DNA of 64,000 bases from Algoriphagus sanaruensis (GCF_001593605.1 NZ_CP012836.1:2980501-3044500), one strand, 5' to 3'. Shown: positions 35,663-47,065, numbered from the stretch's first letter. The notes: generated by a model not told the origin, from the sequence alone. Translations and numbers: made by a program.

Positions 35663-38554
35663 GATTTTCTCAGAAATCACTTCTTTAATTTTCTTCAAAA
35701 GTTCGGCGGCATCGATGGGTTTTGCTACAAAACCATCAAAGCCACATTCTTCGATTCTTTCCATGATTTCGAGTTTGGCTGCAGCCGTAAGGGCAATAAC
35801 TGGTATCGAGGAGAACTTCTTGATTTCTGTAGTGGCTTCAAATCCATCCATTTCTGGCATTTGAATATCCATCAAAATACAATCATAAGAATTCTCCCTG
35901 ACTGCGTTTACAGCCTCTAACCCATTATTTACACGCTCAAAAGTATACCCCCACTTTTTGATAATTTTTCCTAAAACAAGGGCATTGACATCATTGTCTT
36001 CAGCCATTAGTAAATGTAAATCTGTCTTTGGAGCTATCTGGGTAATCTGAGTTGAAACTGGTAATTCAGCATCTAAAGCAAGATCAAATTCGAGTTCAAA
36101 GAAAAATCTACTTCCAACTCCTACTTCTGATTCCACTGCAATTTTTCCGCCCATCAAGTTTAAAAGCTTTCTGGTAATGGAAAGTCCCAGACCTGTCCCT
36201 CCATATTTGGTTGAAAAAGTTGGCTTTACTTGGTCAAAGTCATTGAAAATCTTTTCTTGATGTTCCGGTGCAATTCCGATACCGGTATCTTTCACCTCGA
36301 AGTAAACACGGATTTTATCCACTTCTCGACTGAGAAGTTCGGCCTTGACATCTACATTCCCTGCTTTGGTAAACTTCAAGGCATTGGTAATCAAATTATT
36401 CAATACCTGAGACATCCTGGTTTTATCTCCTTTTACCATCACTCCCAACTCAGCGGAAGCATGAAGCGTAAGCTTATTTTTTGAATCCTTAGCATGGAAA
36501 CTCAATCCACTGATAACCTGATTCATCAAATCTCCGAGATGGAAAGGATTGTGCTCGATGGTCAGTTTTCCAGCTTCAATTTTCTGGAAGTCCAACAAGT
36601 CATTGATCATGATAATCAGATTGTCCACCGCAAAATTGATGGTATTCAAGGCTGACTTTTGACCCTCGTTTGGATTTTCTTGAATCAATGAATATACGGA
36701 ACCAGAAATCGCATTGAGAGGAGTTCTCAACTCGTGGCTGATCATCGACAAGAAATCAGACTTGATTTGATTGGCTTTTTCCGCAGCTTCTTTGGCTTCA
36801 TTTAAAGTGGATTCGAATTCCTTCTGATGTGTGATATCCGTTAGGTATCCATACCACACCATATCTCCATTGCCCAAAGACTGAGGTCTAGCAGCTCCCA
36901 AAATCCATCGATAGTGTTGTCCTTGAGTGTCAGATTTGACTCGGAATTGACATTGCCAAGGCTCCATTTTTTTTGCAGAAGCCACAGACGTCATAATTAC
37001 TTTTGGCAAATCTGCAGGGTGCACTCTTGAAATTGCAGCAGAGAGATCTGTAAGCTCATTGATTTGCTCCGAAGTAATTCCTAATACACTTTGGATTCCC
37101 TTTGAAAGGAATGAGAATTTCATTTGGCCTTCCGAATTCAAAACCAATTGGTATAGACCTCCAGGAACTTGCTCAGTCAAATTCAACAAGAACTGGTTGC
37201 TGTTTTCAATCGTCTTTTCAAGGCTGACTTTTTCCGAGATATTTTTAAAGGAAAGTTCGAAATACTTCTGATTCAAAAACTCGAAGGAACGGGATGAAAC
37301 CTCCAAAACCAAGGCCTCCGCGGATTCATTGGAAACTTCAGAAACGGTTTTTCTGATCTTATCTTTTGGAGTTAAATCCTTGATCCAATCTTTCCAGAAA
37401 AAGTCTTTTCCAAAAAAAGAATTCAAATCTTGAAGGTGAACGAGGTCTTCAGATTTTGAAAAACCAAATAAACTGCAGAATTCTAAACTAAAAGCAACAA
37501 TAGAAGCATCAGGACGGATGACGACCATTGATTCTGGACTATTTTCCCAGATGGCTTGTTGAAATTCCAGTGAAGATTTAAGAACCTTATCTTCTTGCTT
37601 GTAAGTCAATACTCCCCAGATTTCATCCTGAAAAGTTTTAAATGCCTGAACATAAATCACATCATGATCAGGAGTCAAGAATTCAGAACTAGCTGGGGAA
37701 ACACTGGTTGTCCCTTTGATTTGATCAATGAAGGATGGGCTTAATTGAGAATTATCCTCTGGTTGTTTTCCCAAAAGCCAAGTCCATGAAAATTCAAGTT
37801 CAAGCTCATTTGACTCTGGAAAGTATTTGAACCATCCAACTTTTTCGGATGAATCAGATGCCCGCTTGAGGTTAAGCAAAACTTTCTCTGCTTCTATCTT
37901 CAAAGATGAATGGGTGACATCTTTGGCGATTACGAAAAAAGACTCTTCTTGAAACTGAACAGAAAGATCTAAATACTTGATCCCATTATTTTTTGATTGA
38001 AATCGAACAACACTCGAAAGCACTTGCTTTGAAGTTTTATGTGATTTCCAAAGACCTTGAAGTTGGGAAAGATCTCCTTCGAAAATAAAAGGACACAGGT
38101 TTGTAAAAAGTAATTCTTCAGGATTATATCCTAAAATAGAACTACATATGGGATTGACATAAGTTAGTTGATCACCTTTGCCTACTGCTAAAATTTCCAG
38201 ACTAGAATTAAAAAACTGATAGGATTCCTTTTTACTTGGAAGCCCCACCGTTTTCAGTTCTCGCCCTTTGTAAAACAAAAAATAATTTGACCCTGAATCT
38301 TGGGGTAATTCTAGTTTAAAAGTAAACTCTCTGTCGGCCAAAGAAAGGACAAGTTCCTCTTTAAAAATATATGCATTGATATCAAGACCAAGTCCAACTA
38401 AACTACGATCCGAAAGATTTTCTCCAATCGTTTCTTCGAAAGATTCATTTCCATAAAAAATAGAATACGGATAGGTATCATCTGCCAAAAAAACCATCTC
38501 CGAAGACTCATAGATGATTTTTTTAAATGTACTATTGATTCCCTTGTCCTGCAT
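35657..38554 (-). CDS. PAS-domain hybrid histidine kinase with C-terminal receiver
   Basis: 965 residues, no transmembrane helix, so probably cytosolic. Three or more PAS-like sensor regions (about 110-215, 335-445 and 455-580, the last with a PAC-type end YGYLTDITHQKEFE). HisKA domain with H607 in MISHELRTPLN; HATPase with N-box LITNALKF, DTGIGI (756-761) and GGTGLGL (785-791). A C-terminal receiver (about 847-963) has AEDND and phospho-acceptor D896 in LMDIQMPEMDG. Phosphate would leave through an Hpt protein, and none is fused; the REC-Hpt gene at 8901 is a candidate partner. Monocistronic. Confidence 0.93.
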   Translation of the reverse strand: MQDKGINSTFKKIIYESSEMVFLADDTYPYSIFYGNESFEETIGENLSDRSLVGLGLDINAYIFKEELVLSLADREFTFKLELPQDSGSNYFLFYKGRELKTVGLPSKKESYQFFNSSLEILAVGKGDQLTYVNPICSSILGYNPEELLFTNLCPFIFEGDLSQLQGLWKSHKTSKQVLSSVVRFQSKNNGIKYLDLSVQFQEESFFVIAKDVTHSSLKIEAEKVLLNLKRASDSSEKVGWFKYFPESNELELEFSWTWLLGKQPEDNSQLSPSFIDQIKGTTSVSPASSEFLTPDHDVIYVQAFKTFQDEIWGVLTYKQEDKVLKSSLEFQQAIWENSPESMVVIRPDASIVAFSLEFCSLFGFSKSEDLVHLQDLNSFFGKDFFWKDWIKDLTPKDKIRKTVSEVSNESAEALVLEVSSRSFEFLNQKYFELSFKNISEKVSLEKTIENSNQFLLNLTEQVPGGLYQLVLNSEGQMKFSFLSKGIQSVLGITSEQINELTDLSAAISRVHPADLPKVIMTSVASAKKMEPWQCQFRVKSDTQGQHYRWILGAARPQSLGNGDMVWYGYLTDITHQKEFESTLNEAKEAAEKANQIKSDFLSMISHELRTPLNAISGSVYSLIQENPNEGQKSALNTINFAVDNLIIMINDLLDFQKIEAGKLTIEHNPFHLGDLMNQVISGLSFHAKDSKNKLTLHASAELGVMVKGDKTRMSQVLNNLITNALKFTKAGNVDVKAELLSREVDKIRVYFEVKDTGIGIAPEHQEKIFNDFDQVKPTFSTKYGGTGLGLSITRKLLNLMGGKIAVESEVGVGSRFFFELEFDLALDAELPVSTQITQIAPKTDLHLLMAEDNDVNALVLGKIIKKWGYTFERVNNGLEAVNAVRENSYDCILMDIQMPEMDGFEATTEIKKFSSIPVIALTAAAKLEIMERIEECGFDGFVAKPIDAAELLKKIKEVISEKIS

Positions 38555-38612
38555 TCAGCGCTAGAAATTACTACAACTTTTTAAATTTTGTACTACCCTA
38601 GAGTAATTTCCT

Positions 38613-38644
38613 CAAACATACATCAAATTGTATTTTGTCACAAG
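38613..38644 (-). promoter_or_regulatory. Probable promoter of the hybrid kinase gene
   Basis: Minus strand: CTTG (38641-38644), 20 bases, then TATGTTTG (38613-38620), a perfect TAnnTTTG. One mismatch in the -33 box. The leader would be about 50 bases. Confidence 0.6.
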
Positions 38645-38675
38645 TATTTATCTTTTCAAATACACTTTTTTTTAT

Positions 38676-39356
38676 TTAAAAATTCAAATAGTAACTAATT
38701 TTAGCCCAAAGTCGAGTTCGAAATCCATTTTGAACATACCCATCCGTCCGATAATCAATCCCCCATTCAATTTTTTCACCTGGATCCAATAATTTTCCAA
38801 GCGCCAATGCAATTCGATTCTCAATTTCGAAATCAGAATCCTGAAGACTAAAAATAGATTCAGCGGAAGAATTCAAATAAAATTCTCCCACATCGACTTC
38901 TTCACCTTGAAGTGCGATTTCAGAAGAAAGCCGATATCGAAATCTTAACTCCAGGGCCTCACCCTTAATAAAAGTCTGATCAGTTCTAAAGCGATGATTA
39001 AGCATGTAAGACCTGAAACGCTGTAAATAAACATATTGCTGAACTAATCTATTGGCATCAGATCCATCTTGAAATCGATGAAAAAGCCCAAATCCAAGGC
39101 TTTTGCCGGGACGAATGGATTGATCAAAAAATCCCATAATATCTGTTCGGTAATGGGAAAACTGGAAAATCTCAGGCTGCCTGTTATCAAACCAGACATA
39201 CTGATTTTCTACTTTGAAGTTTAATTTTTGGGTCTGATTTAGTTTTTTGGTCAAGGATATTTCTGGAAAAAATCCGGTAAAAAATCGAGGTTTTTGTTGC
39301 CCAAAGGATTCCGAAAGGATCAGTATAAATACCGCAATTACAAAGATTCGCTTCAT
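38676..39356 (-). CDS. DUF2490 family outer membrane protein
   Basis: 226 residues. Signal peptide (about 1-19, ESFGQ) followed by alternating strands typical of a small outer-membrane barrel; the C-terminus ends WAKISYYLNF with terminal Phe. DUF2490 signature elements are RTDIMGFFDQ and HRFRTDQTF-like strands. Function of the family is unknown. ATG at 39356 is used; it overlaps the upstream stop by one base (TGATG), so the two are co-translated. An adjacent TTG would add only one residue. Confidence 0.82.
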   Translation of the reverse strand: MKRIFVIAVFILILSESFGQQKPRFFTGFFPEISLTKKLNQTQKLNFKVENQYVWFDNRQPEIFQFSHYRTDIMGFFDQSIRPGKSLGFGLFHRFQDGSDANRLVQQYVYLQRFRSYMLNHRFRTDQTFIKGEALELRFRYRLSSEIALQGEEVDVGEFYLNSSAESIFSLQDSDFEIENRIALALGKLLDPGEKIEWGIDYRTDGYVQNGFRTRLWAKISYYLNF

Positions 39357-39931
39357 CAAAAAATCAGGTTATCTGCAAATCTTTGCTGAACGGGAATTAA
39401 AGAAATCAAAGCCCCAGATTCATCAAATAAACCTTCCCAAAGTCTCCAAAACTCCTTTTTACCTTCAAAAACAATTTCATATCGGATCTGAGGTTCAGCA
39501 ACTTCTCTATTCTGAAAGAAGGTCGCTAACTGGGACATGTCTCCAATATATTGCTTTTGAATTTTCAGAATTTTATGTCCTTGAAAATTCTCAGAAAATT
39601 CAAGTTGAACCTTTTCCCAAGAAATTGTTTGAATTTCATCTTCCCGAATTTCGACTTCGACATCGATCAAGTTTCCTGTAGAATCAAATTCAACGCTGTA
39701 AAATTGATCCTGTCTCCAAAACTTAGCTTCAAAACTTTTACCTTCTTGAGAATACTCCTCGTACCATTTGACTTTTCTTGCTTTATCAAACGCATAGCTT
39801 AGCCATGATGAGGCTTTTACGGGGATTATGCTGGATTTGACTTTGACTTCGCGTTCGAATTTCTCTTGTGCAAAGGATGGAATTCCACCCACAAAATATA
39901 GAAATAGAAGCAAGCAAAAGGATCGAGTCAT
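39356..39931 (-). CDS. Exported protein of unknown function (PepSY-like composition)
   Basis: 191 residues, not firmly recognised. Signal peptide about 1-21 (PSFAQ). Two repeat-like halves contain the pattern VKWYEEYS...GKSFEAKFWR...YSVEFDSTGNLIDVEVEI, which resembles PepSY-like/periplasmic putative beta-lactamase-inhibitor-like proteins of Bacteroidota. Upstream of and translationally coupled to the DUF2490 gene, so they probably act together in the envelope. Confidence 0.7.
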   Translation of the reverse strand: MTRSFCLLLFLYFVGGIPSFAQEKFEREVKVKSSIIPVKASSWLSYAFDKARKVKWYEEYSQEGKSFEAKFWRQDQFYSVEFDSTGNLIDVEVEIREDEIQTISWEKVQLEFSENFQGHKILKIQKQYIGDMSQLATFFQNREVAEPQIRYEIVFEGKKEFWRLWEGLFDESGALISLIPVQQRFADNLIF

Positions 39932-39948
39932 AGGTAAAAATAAAAAAA

Positions 39949-39971
39949 GCCGCGGCTCAATGAACCGCGGC
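39949..39971 (-). terminator. Rho-independent terminator of aconitase gene
   Basis: GC-rich 7-bp stem (GCCGCGG/CCGCGGC) with a 9-base loop, followed on the minus strand by TTTTTTTATTTTT. It lies 18 bases downstream of the aconitase stop. Confidence 0.9.
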
Positions 39972-39989
39972 CCTATTCGTTTCTAAAAT

Positions 39990-42254
39990 TTATTTTGCTG
40001 CTGCTTTAATTAGATTTAATGCAGAGCCAGCTTTAAACCATTCAATCTGTCCTTCATTGTAGGTATGATTCGCAGTAATAGTATGCGAGGTACCATCCGC
40101 GTGGTTAAGTACAATTTGAAGCGGTTTGCCTGGAGCAAATTCTGTTATTCCTAAGATATCAAAAGAATCATCTTCCTGAATCAAATCGTAATCAGCCGGA
40201 TTTGCAAATGTCAAAGCAAGCATTCCTTGCTTCTTCAAATTGGTTTCGTGAATTCTGGCAAATGACTTCACCAAAATAGCTCTTACTCCAAGGAATCTAG
40301 GTTCCATTGCAGCATGCTCACGAGAAGAACCTTCACCATAGTTTTCGTCTCCTACTACTATAGATCCAATACCTGCAGCTTTATATGCTCGTTGAGTGGC
40401 TGGAACCTCTCCATATCCACCAGTCAATTGATTTTTGACAGAATTGGTAGCATCATTAAATGCATTTACTGCTCCAATCAACATGTTGTTGGAGATGTTA
40501 TCCAAATGACCTCGATATTTCAACCAAGGACCTGCCATAGAAATATGGTCAGTTGTACATTTTCCTTTGGCTTTGATCAAAAGTTTCAATCCTTTAAGAT
40601 CTGTACCTTCCCACGCAGCAAAAGAATCCAAAAGTTGAAGTCTATCAGATTTAGGATCAACCAATACATTCACCTTTGAACCATCTTCAGCAGGTGCTTG
40701 ATAACCGGCATCTTCTACTGCAAAACCTTTTTCAGGAAGTTCGAGTCCTTTTGGCTCATCCAATTTCACTTGCTGACCTTCCGAATTAGTCAAGGTGTCA
40801 GTCATAGGATTGAATGTCAAATCACCGGCAATAGCCAATGCAGTCACCACTTCTGGAGAAGCTACAAACGCGTGAGTATTCGGGTTACCGTCAGCACGTT
40901 TTGCAAAGTTTCTATTAAATGAAGTAATGATGGAGTTCTTCTCTTGCTTTTCAGCACCATGACGAGCCCACTGACCAATACAAGGTCCGCAAGCATTTGC
41001 CAATACTACGCCACCCATTTTATCAAAAACACTCAAGAATCCATCGCGCTCCACTGTAAAGCGAACTTGCTCAGAACCTGGAGTAATGGTAAACTCTGAC
41101 TTAGCAACTAGCTTTTTGTCTACAGCTTGCTGAGCCAAAGAAGCTGCTCTGGAAATATCTTCGTATGAAGAGTTGGTACAAGAACCGATCAAACCAACAT
41201 CCAATTTTGCTGGCCAACCATTTTCTTTAACAGCAGCAGCAAATTTGGAAAGAGGCCAAGCCAAATCTGGAGTAAATGGTCCATTGACATGAGGCTCCAA
41301 TTCGGAAAGATTGATTTCGATGACTTGATCAAAGTAAGATGAAGGATCTGCATATACCTCCTCATCACCTGTCAAATGAGCTGCAATAGCATCTGCCATT
41401 TCTGCGATATCAGCTCTGCCAGTTCCTTTCAGATAGGCAGCTGATTTTTCATCATATCCAAAAATGGAAGTAGTAGCTCCGATCTCAGCACCCATGTTAC
41501 AAATAGTGCCCTTACCGGTTGCTGAAAGCGAACGTGCACCTTCCCCAAAATATTCAACAATATAACCAGTACCACCTTTAACTGTAAGAATTCCAGCCAC
41601 TTTAAGAATAACGTCTTTTGCAGAAGTCCAACCAGACATTTTTCCTGTAAGCTTTACACCGATAAGCTTTGGAAATTTCAATTCCCAAGGCAATCCTGCC
41701 ATTACGTCGCAGGCATCAGCTCCACCTACACCGATTGCAATCATGCCTAGACCACCAGCATTGGGCGTGTGGGAATCTGTTCCAATCATCATTCCGCCTG
41801 GAAACGCATAGTTTTCCAAAACGACCTGGTGAATAATACCCGCACCTGGTTTCCAAAAACCAATTCCGTATTTATTGGAAACAGAGGCAAGAAAATCATA
41901 TACCTCTTTGTTTTTATCTTTTGCTTTGGACAAATCCTTGTCAGCACCTACTTCTGCTTGGATCAAGTGATCGCAATGTACAGTAGAGGGAACAGCAACT
42001 TTATCTTTTCCCGCTTGCATAAATTGAAGTAGCGCCATTTGTGCAGTTGCATCTTGCATAGCCACACGATCCGGCTGAAAATCCACATAGGACTTTCCTC
42101 TTCCATATACCTGAGAAGCAGGACCTTCGGTTAAATGTGCGTAAAGAATTTTCTCAGTCAAGGTAAGTGGACGACCTACTATTTTCCTAGCCGCTTCTAG
42201 GCGCTCAGGAATTCGGGCGTAAACCTCCTTGATCATCTCGATATCAAAAGCCAT
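39990..42254 (-). CDS. acn: Aconitate hydratase (mitochondrial-type)
   Basis: 754 residues, matching the mitochondrial-type aconitase length. It interconverts citrate and isocitrate in the TCA cycle. The [4Fe-4S] cluster cysteines lie in SCTNSSYED (about 358-366) and in [11 protein letters not shown] (about 421-431). Substrate segment [13 protein letters not shown] is at about 159-171, and the C-terminal swivel domain carries [15 protein letters not shown]. Monocistronic. Confidence 0.97.
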   Translation of the reverse strand: MAFDIEMIKEVYARIPERLEAARKIVGRPLTLTEKILYAHLTEGPASQVYGRGKSYVDFQPDRVAMQDATAQMALLQFMQAGKDKVAVPSTVHCDHLIQAEVGADKDLSKAKDKNKEVYDFLASVSNKYGIGFWKPGAGIIHQVVLENYAFPGGMMIGTDSHTPNAGGLGMIAIGVGGADACDVMAGLPWELKFPKLIGVKLTGKMSGWTSAKDVILKVAGILTVKGGTGYIVEYFGEGARSLSATGKGTICNMGAEIGATTSIFGYDEKSAAYLKGTGRADIAEMADAIAAHLTGDEEVYADPSSYFDQVIEINLSELEPHVNGPFTPDLAWPLSKFAAAVKENGWPAKLDVGLIGSCTNSSYEDISRAASLAQQAVDKKLVAKSEFTITPGSEQVRFTVERDGFLSVFDKMGGVVLANACGPCIGQWARHGAEKQEKNSIITSFNRNFAKRADGNPNTHAFVASPEVVTALAIAGDLTFNPMTDTLTNSEGQQVKLDEPKGLELPEKGFAVEDAGYQAPAEDGSKVNVLVDPKSDRLQLLDSFAAWEGTDLKGLKLLIKAKGKCTTDHISMAGPWLKYRGHLDNISNNMLIGAVNAFNDATNSVKNQLTGGYGEVPATQRAYKAAGIGSIVVGDENYGEGSSREHAAMEPRFLGVRAILVKSFARIHETNLKKQGMLALTFANPADYDLIQEDDSFDILGITEFAPGKPLQIVLNHADGTSHTITANHTYNEGQIEWFKAGSALNLIKAAAK

Positions 42255-42389
42255 CGTTTTGGATATTTTAAGGTGGATAAAAGGTTCGATTTTTTCGTGT
42301 GCGAATATAGAAAAAACCCTTCAAAAAGGTAAATCAACTGCAGGACTTACAGGGAATTGATCCTGTTTTCTAACCATTCAACATATATT

Positions 42390-43700
42390 TTAGAAAAGAA
42401 CAAACATCATAAGAAAAAGGTATCCAAACCCTGCTAAGAAATACACGAAGGTGTAAGGGAATATTTTTCGAATTGGCACACCAGTAATGGATAATAATGG
42501 CAACGCCCAGAATGGCTGGAGTAAATTACTAATCTGATCCCCATAGGCAAAGGCCAAAACAATTTCACCCAAATTCATCCCAAGGTCCTTGGCAGTCAAA
42601 AGCAATACTTCCCCTTGGATAGCCCACTGTCCACCTCCAGAGGGGATTAGTAAATTGACTCCAGCGGCTGAAATAAATGCCACCGCAGGAAAAGTGGATT
42701 CACTTGTATTATTGATTAAATATTCTGAGATCAATCGAATTATTCCTGAACCACCCAAAAGTCCAAGTATGCCCGCGTAAAACGGGAATTGAAGAAAGAT
42801 TTCTGAAGAAGCTTTTAATCCATGACCTACTGAAACAATCATTCTTTCTGAACTTTTATAAAAAAAGAGAGTCAATCCTAACAAAAGGAAAATAACCCAA
42901 TTCAAGGAGAATTTTTGAATGATCCCTTTTTCAGATAAAAATGTAATTCCAACCAAAACAAGGATTAAGAAAATCCCTGCATAGTATCCATACCTATCTT
43001 CTTTTCCTGGACTGATTGGATGAAATGGGACACCTTCCACTTTTTCATCTTGCTTGGACGAAATCTTATTTAATAGCAGGGTAGTCAGCACAAAAACAAG
43101 AAAAAGTCCTCCTGAAATCACAAAATTTTTACCGGAGAAAAGGGTTTCTTCCACAGAAATTACCCCTGTAGTCTGAACCAAAAAGTGGTTTTGATCGGCT
43201 ACAGCTAAAGGCGCTGAAGCTGATAGACCTCCATGCCAAATCGCCATACCTAGATAACCTGCTGCTGCCAACAATCCGGGATTTGAAGGAATGCCTTTGT
43301 TTTGAAAAGTTTTCTGGACCGTTTTAGCCAGAATTGCTCCTATGATTAAGCCAAAGCCCCAATTAAATAAACCAGCCACCATGGTGACCAATGCCACCAA
43401 CAAAAGTCCCTGCATGAAATTAGAAGGCTTTGAAGCCAATCTTACTAAAAATCTATTGACTGGCTCAAATAGCGCTAAGGAATACCCCAAAGTCAGAATC
43501 ATCATCATTTGTAGGGTAAATCCCAATAAACTAAAAAAACCATCAAACCAAAGCTCAATCGTTTTTCCAATCGCTTTGGGTATTTCCATGGCTCCTGATT
43601 GATTAAATATTGCCGCCAGAAATGCCATTAAAGTCAGTAGTAAAACTAAACCGAATGGAGTAATACTTTCAATCCATCTTTTTTTAGTGAGAAATGCCAT
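42390..43700 (-). CDS. Short-chain fatty acid transporter, AtoE-like
   Basis: 436 residues with about 12 hydrophobic segments, inner membrane. Conserved family sequence includes FNWGFGLIIGAI and MAIWHGGLSASAPL, and the later IPSGGGQWAIQG segment, all typical of the AtoE (TIGR00366-type) family. AtoE is linked to uptake of short-chain fatty acids such as acetoacetate/butyrate. ATG at 43700 is used; the codon before it is TTG. No ato catabolic genes are adjacent. It is divergent from the 7TM kinase gene, 88 bases away. Confidence 0.88.
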   Translation of the reverse strand: MAFLTKKRWIESITPFGLVLLLTLMAFLAAIFNQSGAMEIPKAIGKTIELWFDGFFSLLGFTLQMMMILTLGYSLALFEPVNRFLVRLASKPSNFMQGLLLVALVTMVAGLFNWGFGLIIGAILAKTVQKTFQNKGIPSNPGLLAAAGYLGMAIWHGGLSASAPLAVADQNHFLVQTTGVISVEETLFSGKNFVISGGLFLVFVLTTLLLNKISSKQDEKVEGVPFHPISPGKEDRYGYYAGIFLILVLVGITFLSEKGIIQKFSLNWVIFLLLGLTLFFYKSSERMIVSVGHGLKASSEIFLQFPFYAGILGLLGGSGIIRLISEYLINNTSESTFPAVAFISAAGVNLLIPSGGGQWAIQGEVLLLTAKDLGMNLGEIVLAFAYGDQISNLLQPFWALPLLSITGVPIRKIFPYTFVYFLAGFGYLFLMMFVLF

Positions 43701-43788
43701 CAATATTTTTATAGTTGAATTTTTTGATTTAGTATTAAGCCTAGTTTATTGCTGAAAGACAAACATCTTTCAAACCAGTTTTTCTTCG

Positions 43789-45555
43789 ATGGATTTTGTA
43801 ATTAATTCATATTCTTTAGTCCTATTTATTTCCAGTCTGATAGTCTATGGCTTGTCTTCTTATATTTTATTTAAGGTAGATGATGCTTTACGGTGGATTG
43901 CTTTCACCATGATGTCTTTCTCGTTTTGGGGATTTTTTTATGGCATGGAACTGACCAGTCAGACCATGGAGCAGATGCTGATTTGGAGTAAGGTTCAGTA
44001 CCTAGGTCTGGTATTTGCCCCCGCATGCTGGTTGGTTTTTACGTTAAAATATGCTGGTATTGACGATGGAAAAGGGAAATTCATTCAAAATAGTATTTTC
44101 ATACTTCCAATAGTAACCTACATTCTAGTACTTAGCAATAGTTGGCATCACTTACACTATAAAAACACTTGGGTCATTCAAGATGGACCTTTTCCAATTT
44201 TAGGAATAGAAAAAGGCCCTTGGTATTTGGTTCAAATCGCCTATGCCTATGCTTATTATGCGATTGGTACTTATGTACTTTGGAAAAACTTTAAATCAGC
44301 CAACCTCCATTTCAAAACCTTAACGAAAATCCTGATCATTGCAGGATTCCTTCCACTCTTTGTCAATATCCTTTATCAATTAGCTTGGTTTAAACCTTTT
44401 GAAGGGTTAGACTTTACTCCTTATGCCTTTTTGTTCACCTATTCATTATTAGGAATTGCAATCATTCGATTCAATTTTCTAAACATTTGGCCGATCGCAA
44501 GGGACAAAATCTTGGAGGTAATGAGTAGAGGTGTTTTGGTGTTTGATCATCGAAATATTCTAGTTGATTTCAACAAGGCTGCTCGGGATTACTTCACTGA
44601 ACCCGAATATATTGTACTTGGTCAAAGTGCTGAAAAAGTGTTCACTAACTCTCCTCACCTACTTGACCTTGTCAATCGGAAAGAAAATGAAAAATTTCAA
44701 AATAAAATCAGGGTTAAAGATTTTGAAAAGACCTACGAATTAGAGTCCGTGAAGCTTTTGAATTCCCAATCCTTAATAACGGGAACCTTGATTTTCATTG
44801 ATGATATTACGCATGATGTTTTAACCCAAGAGACTTTACAGCAGCAAGCACAGGAACTCAAGCAACTTAATGAACTGAAAGACAAATACTTCAGCATTAT
44901 TTCTCATGATTTAAAGGGACCTGTTTTTGGAGTCAAAGAATTGATCTATTTAACTACTACAGGAATTATTTCTGAGAAGGAATTTTTGGAGATGCTTCCA
45001 GAGGTTTCTAAAAACATGGAGCATGTTGCCATTTTATTGGAAAACCTATTGGCCTGGACAAGTAGTCAACTTCGAGGAGAATACATTCAGATCCAGCGTC
45101 TAGATTTAAATCGAATTATTCAAAATCAAAAAAGTCTCCTAGATCGAATTGCCAAAGACAAAAACATTGAAATAGTCCTTCAGACCCAAAAAGAAATTAC
45201 CATAAACGGGGATAGAAATATGATGGATTTAATTTTTAGAAATCTAATTTCAAATGCCATCAAGTTTTCCAATCCAAATTCAAAGGTGGAAATTTCCTGT
45301 ATGCTTGACCAAGACCTCATTCAAATCAAAATCAAGGATTATGGAGTGGGGATTCCCGAAGAAAATCTAATTAAGCTGAACAATGGCGTTTCATTCTCTA
45401 CAAGAGGTCAGAGTAATGAAAGCGGCACTGGATTGGGGATGCTTATGGTCAAAGAATACATTCAAAAGAACAATGGCTCTCTTCAAATTTTTTCTAAGCA
45501 AGGAGAAGGATCCGAATTTATTGTTTCTTTTCCTTTAGCAAAGGATGAAGATTAG
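43789..45555 (+). CDS. Sensor histidine kinase with N-terminal 7TM and PAS domains
   Basis: 588 residues. Seven hydrophobic helices occupy about 5-230 (histidine-kinase N-terminal 7TM type). A PAS domain follows (about 240-345: RGVLVFDHRNILVDFN). HisKA with H373 in IISHDLKGPVFG; HATPase domain with N-box LISNAIKFSN, DYGVGIPEE and GTGLGM. No response regulator is adjacent. The stop overlaps that of the convergent LuxC-like gene (positions 45552-45555). Confidence 0.93.
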   Translation: MDFVINSYSLVLFISSLIVYGLSSYILFKVDDALRWIAFTMMSFSFWGFFYGMELTSQTMEQMLIWSKVQYLGLVFAPACWLVFTLKYAGIDDGKGKFIQNSIFILPIVTYILVLSNSWHHLHYKNTWVIQDGPFPILGIEKGPWYLVQIAYAYAYYAIGTYVLWKNFKSANLHFKTLTKILIIAGFLPLFVNILYQLAWFKPFEGLDFTPYAFLFTYSLLGIAIIRFNFLNIWPIARDKILEVMSRGVLVFDHRNILVDFNKAARDYFTEPEYIVLGQSAEKVFTNSPHLLDLVNRKENEKFQNKIRVKDFEKTYELESVKLLNSQSLITGTLIFIDDITHDVLTQETLQQQAQELKQLNELKDKYFSIISHDLKGPVFGVKELIYLTTTGIISEKEFLEMLPEVSKNMEHVAILLENLLAWTSSQLRGEYIQIQRLDLNRIIQNQKSLLDRIAKDKNIEIVLQTQKEITINGDRNMMDLIFRNLISNAIKFSNPNSKVEISCMLDQDLIQIKIKDYGVGIPEENLIKLNNGVSFSTRGQSNESGTGLGMLMVKEYIQKNNGSLQIFSKQGEGSEFIVSFPLAKDED

Positions 45556-46577
45556 GCTAAAGAAAGTAGAAAATCCATCGTATCCACTTGATCTGCATAA
45601 TCCCATGGTTTAGGCTGTTGTGCCATTCCGAATTGGATTTTATCTCCTTTACCATCACGGGTCAAAATACATTGGATTTTATGTTGAATGGAACCTAAAC
45701 GCTCCTCCAGTTCCTCTAAATCAGTATAAAACTCATAATAAAGTACTCCAATTGGAGAGACCAACTCCTTACTTTCTTTGAGCAATAGAAAGCCATTGTC
45801 TAAGTGATGTTCTTTATTTACTAGATAAATGGATTTATTGTATTCATAATTATTGAGGTATTTATGGTGGTCTTTCACCCATGAAAATACTTCTAAGGCA
45901 TCCAAAAGCTGAGTTAATTGGGATTCATTCTTAACATAAACTTTGGATACATTTCTACAGCCTAATCCAAAATAAAGAAAGATATCTTTTCCAAGATTCT
46001 GAAGTTCCTGAATTGATTCCCCGCCTTCCAGTATAGCAACTGAGGTTCTATTTGCTCGGATCACACTTGGATATTTTCCAAAGTAGTAGTCAAAATAACG
46101 AGATGAGTTATCACTACCCGTAGCGATATAAGCCTGCTTGCCTTTCAGCATTTCTTGCACAACGATTCGATCCGAAAATAAAGGCTGGACCTCGATCAAT
46201 TTTCCGATGATCCAATTCATCAAGATAGCATCACCAGAACTCATCTTTACATGAGCATCATTTCCAGAAAGCAATACAACCATCAAATCATGGAAACCTA
46301 CTCCTGGAATATTTCCAGCCATCAAAATTCCAACTTGCTTTCTTGGTTCTAGATGAGAAAAAGAATATTTGGAGACCCACTGGTTTAAATATTCCTCATG
46401 GGTTAGAATCCTAATTCCAGCCAACGCCTCATCCACCGAACGGGAGGTAAACCAATTATTTGAGTTTTCAATCCTCCGCAATAAAGTCTCTCTCTCCTCA
46501 TCTTTAAGGTTTTGAATTGAATTACCTAATGACACAAAGGCCTGGACTCGTTCAGAAATTGACATTGAATGATTCAT
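45552..46577 (-). CDS. LuxC-like acyl-CoA reductase
   Basis: 341 residues, aldehyde-dehydrogenase superfamily. LuxC reduces acyl groups to fatty aldehydes with NADPH. Features seen: GILMAGNIPGVGFHDLM (83-99), VKMSSGD (110-116) and the catalytic Cys at 207 in LYFGLGCRNVSKVYV. luxD, luxE and luciferase genes are absent, so it is not a bioluminescence operon; aldehyde or another acyl-reduction role is likely. It is divergent from the ferredoxin gene, 116 bases away; the two may form a redox pair. Confidence 0.88.
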   Translation of the reverse strand: MNHSMSISERVQAFVSLGNSIQNLKDEERETLLRRIENSNNWFTSRSVDEALAGIRILTHEEYLNQWVSKYSFSHLEPRKQVGILMAGNIPGVGFHDLMVVLLSGNDAHVKMSSGDAILMNWIIGKLIEVQPLFSDRIVVQEMLKGKQAYIATGSDNSSRYFDYYFGKYPSVIRANRTSVAILEGGESIQELQNLGKDIFLYFGLGCRNVSKVYVKNESQLTQLLDALEVFSWVKDHHKYLNNYEYNKSIYLVNKEHHLDNGFLLLKESKELVSPIGVLYYEFYTDLEELEERLGSIQHKIQCILTRDGKGDKIQFGMAQQPKPWDYADQVDTMDFLLSLA

Positions 46578-46643
46578 GGCACAAAGTTAGGACAAACTCT
46601 TATGCTTGGAATTATTTTAAATTAATTAGTATGACAACTTTTT

Positions 46644-47039
<396 letters not shown>

Positions 47040-47041
<2 letters not shown>

Positions 47042-47065
47042 AGTGGCAATTGCCACTTTATTTTT
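47040..47065 (+). terminator. Rho-independent terminator of ferredoxin gene
   Basis: Palindromic stem AAAGTGGC / GCCACTTT with a 4-base AATT loop, followed by A and six T. Confidence 0.9.

Noticed and set aside
46582-46589. TAACTTTG box (minus strand) as promoter of the LuxC-like gene
   Set aside because: It ends five bases from the start codon and no -33 box is found at a suitable distance.
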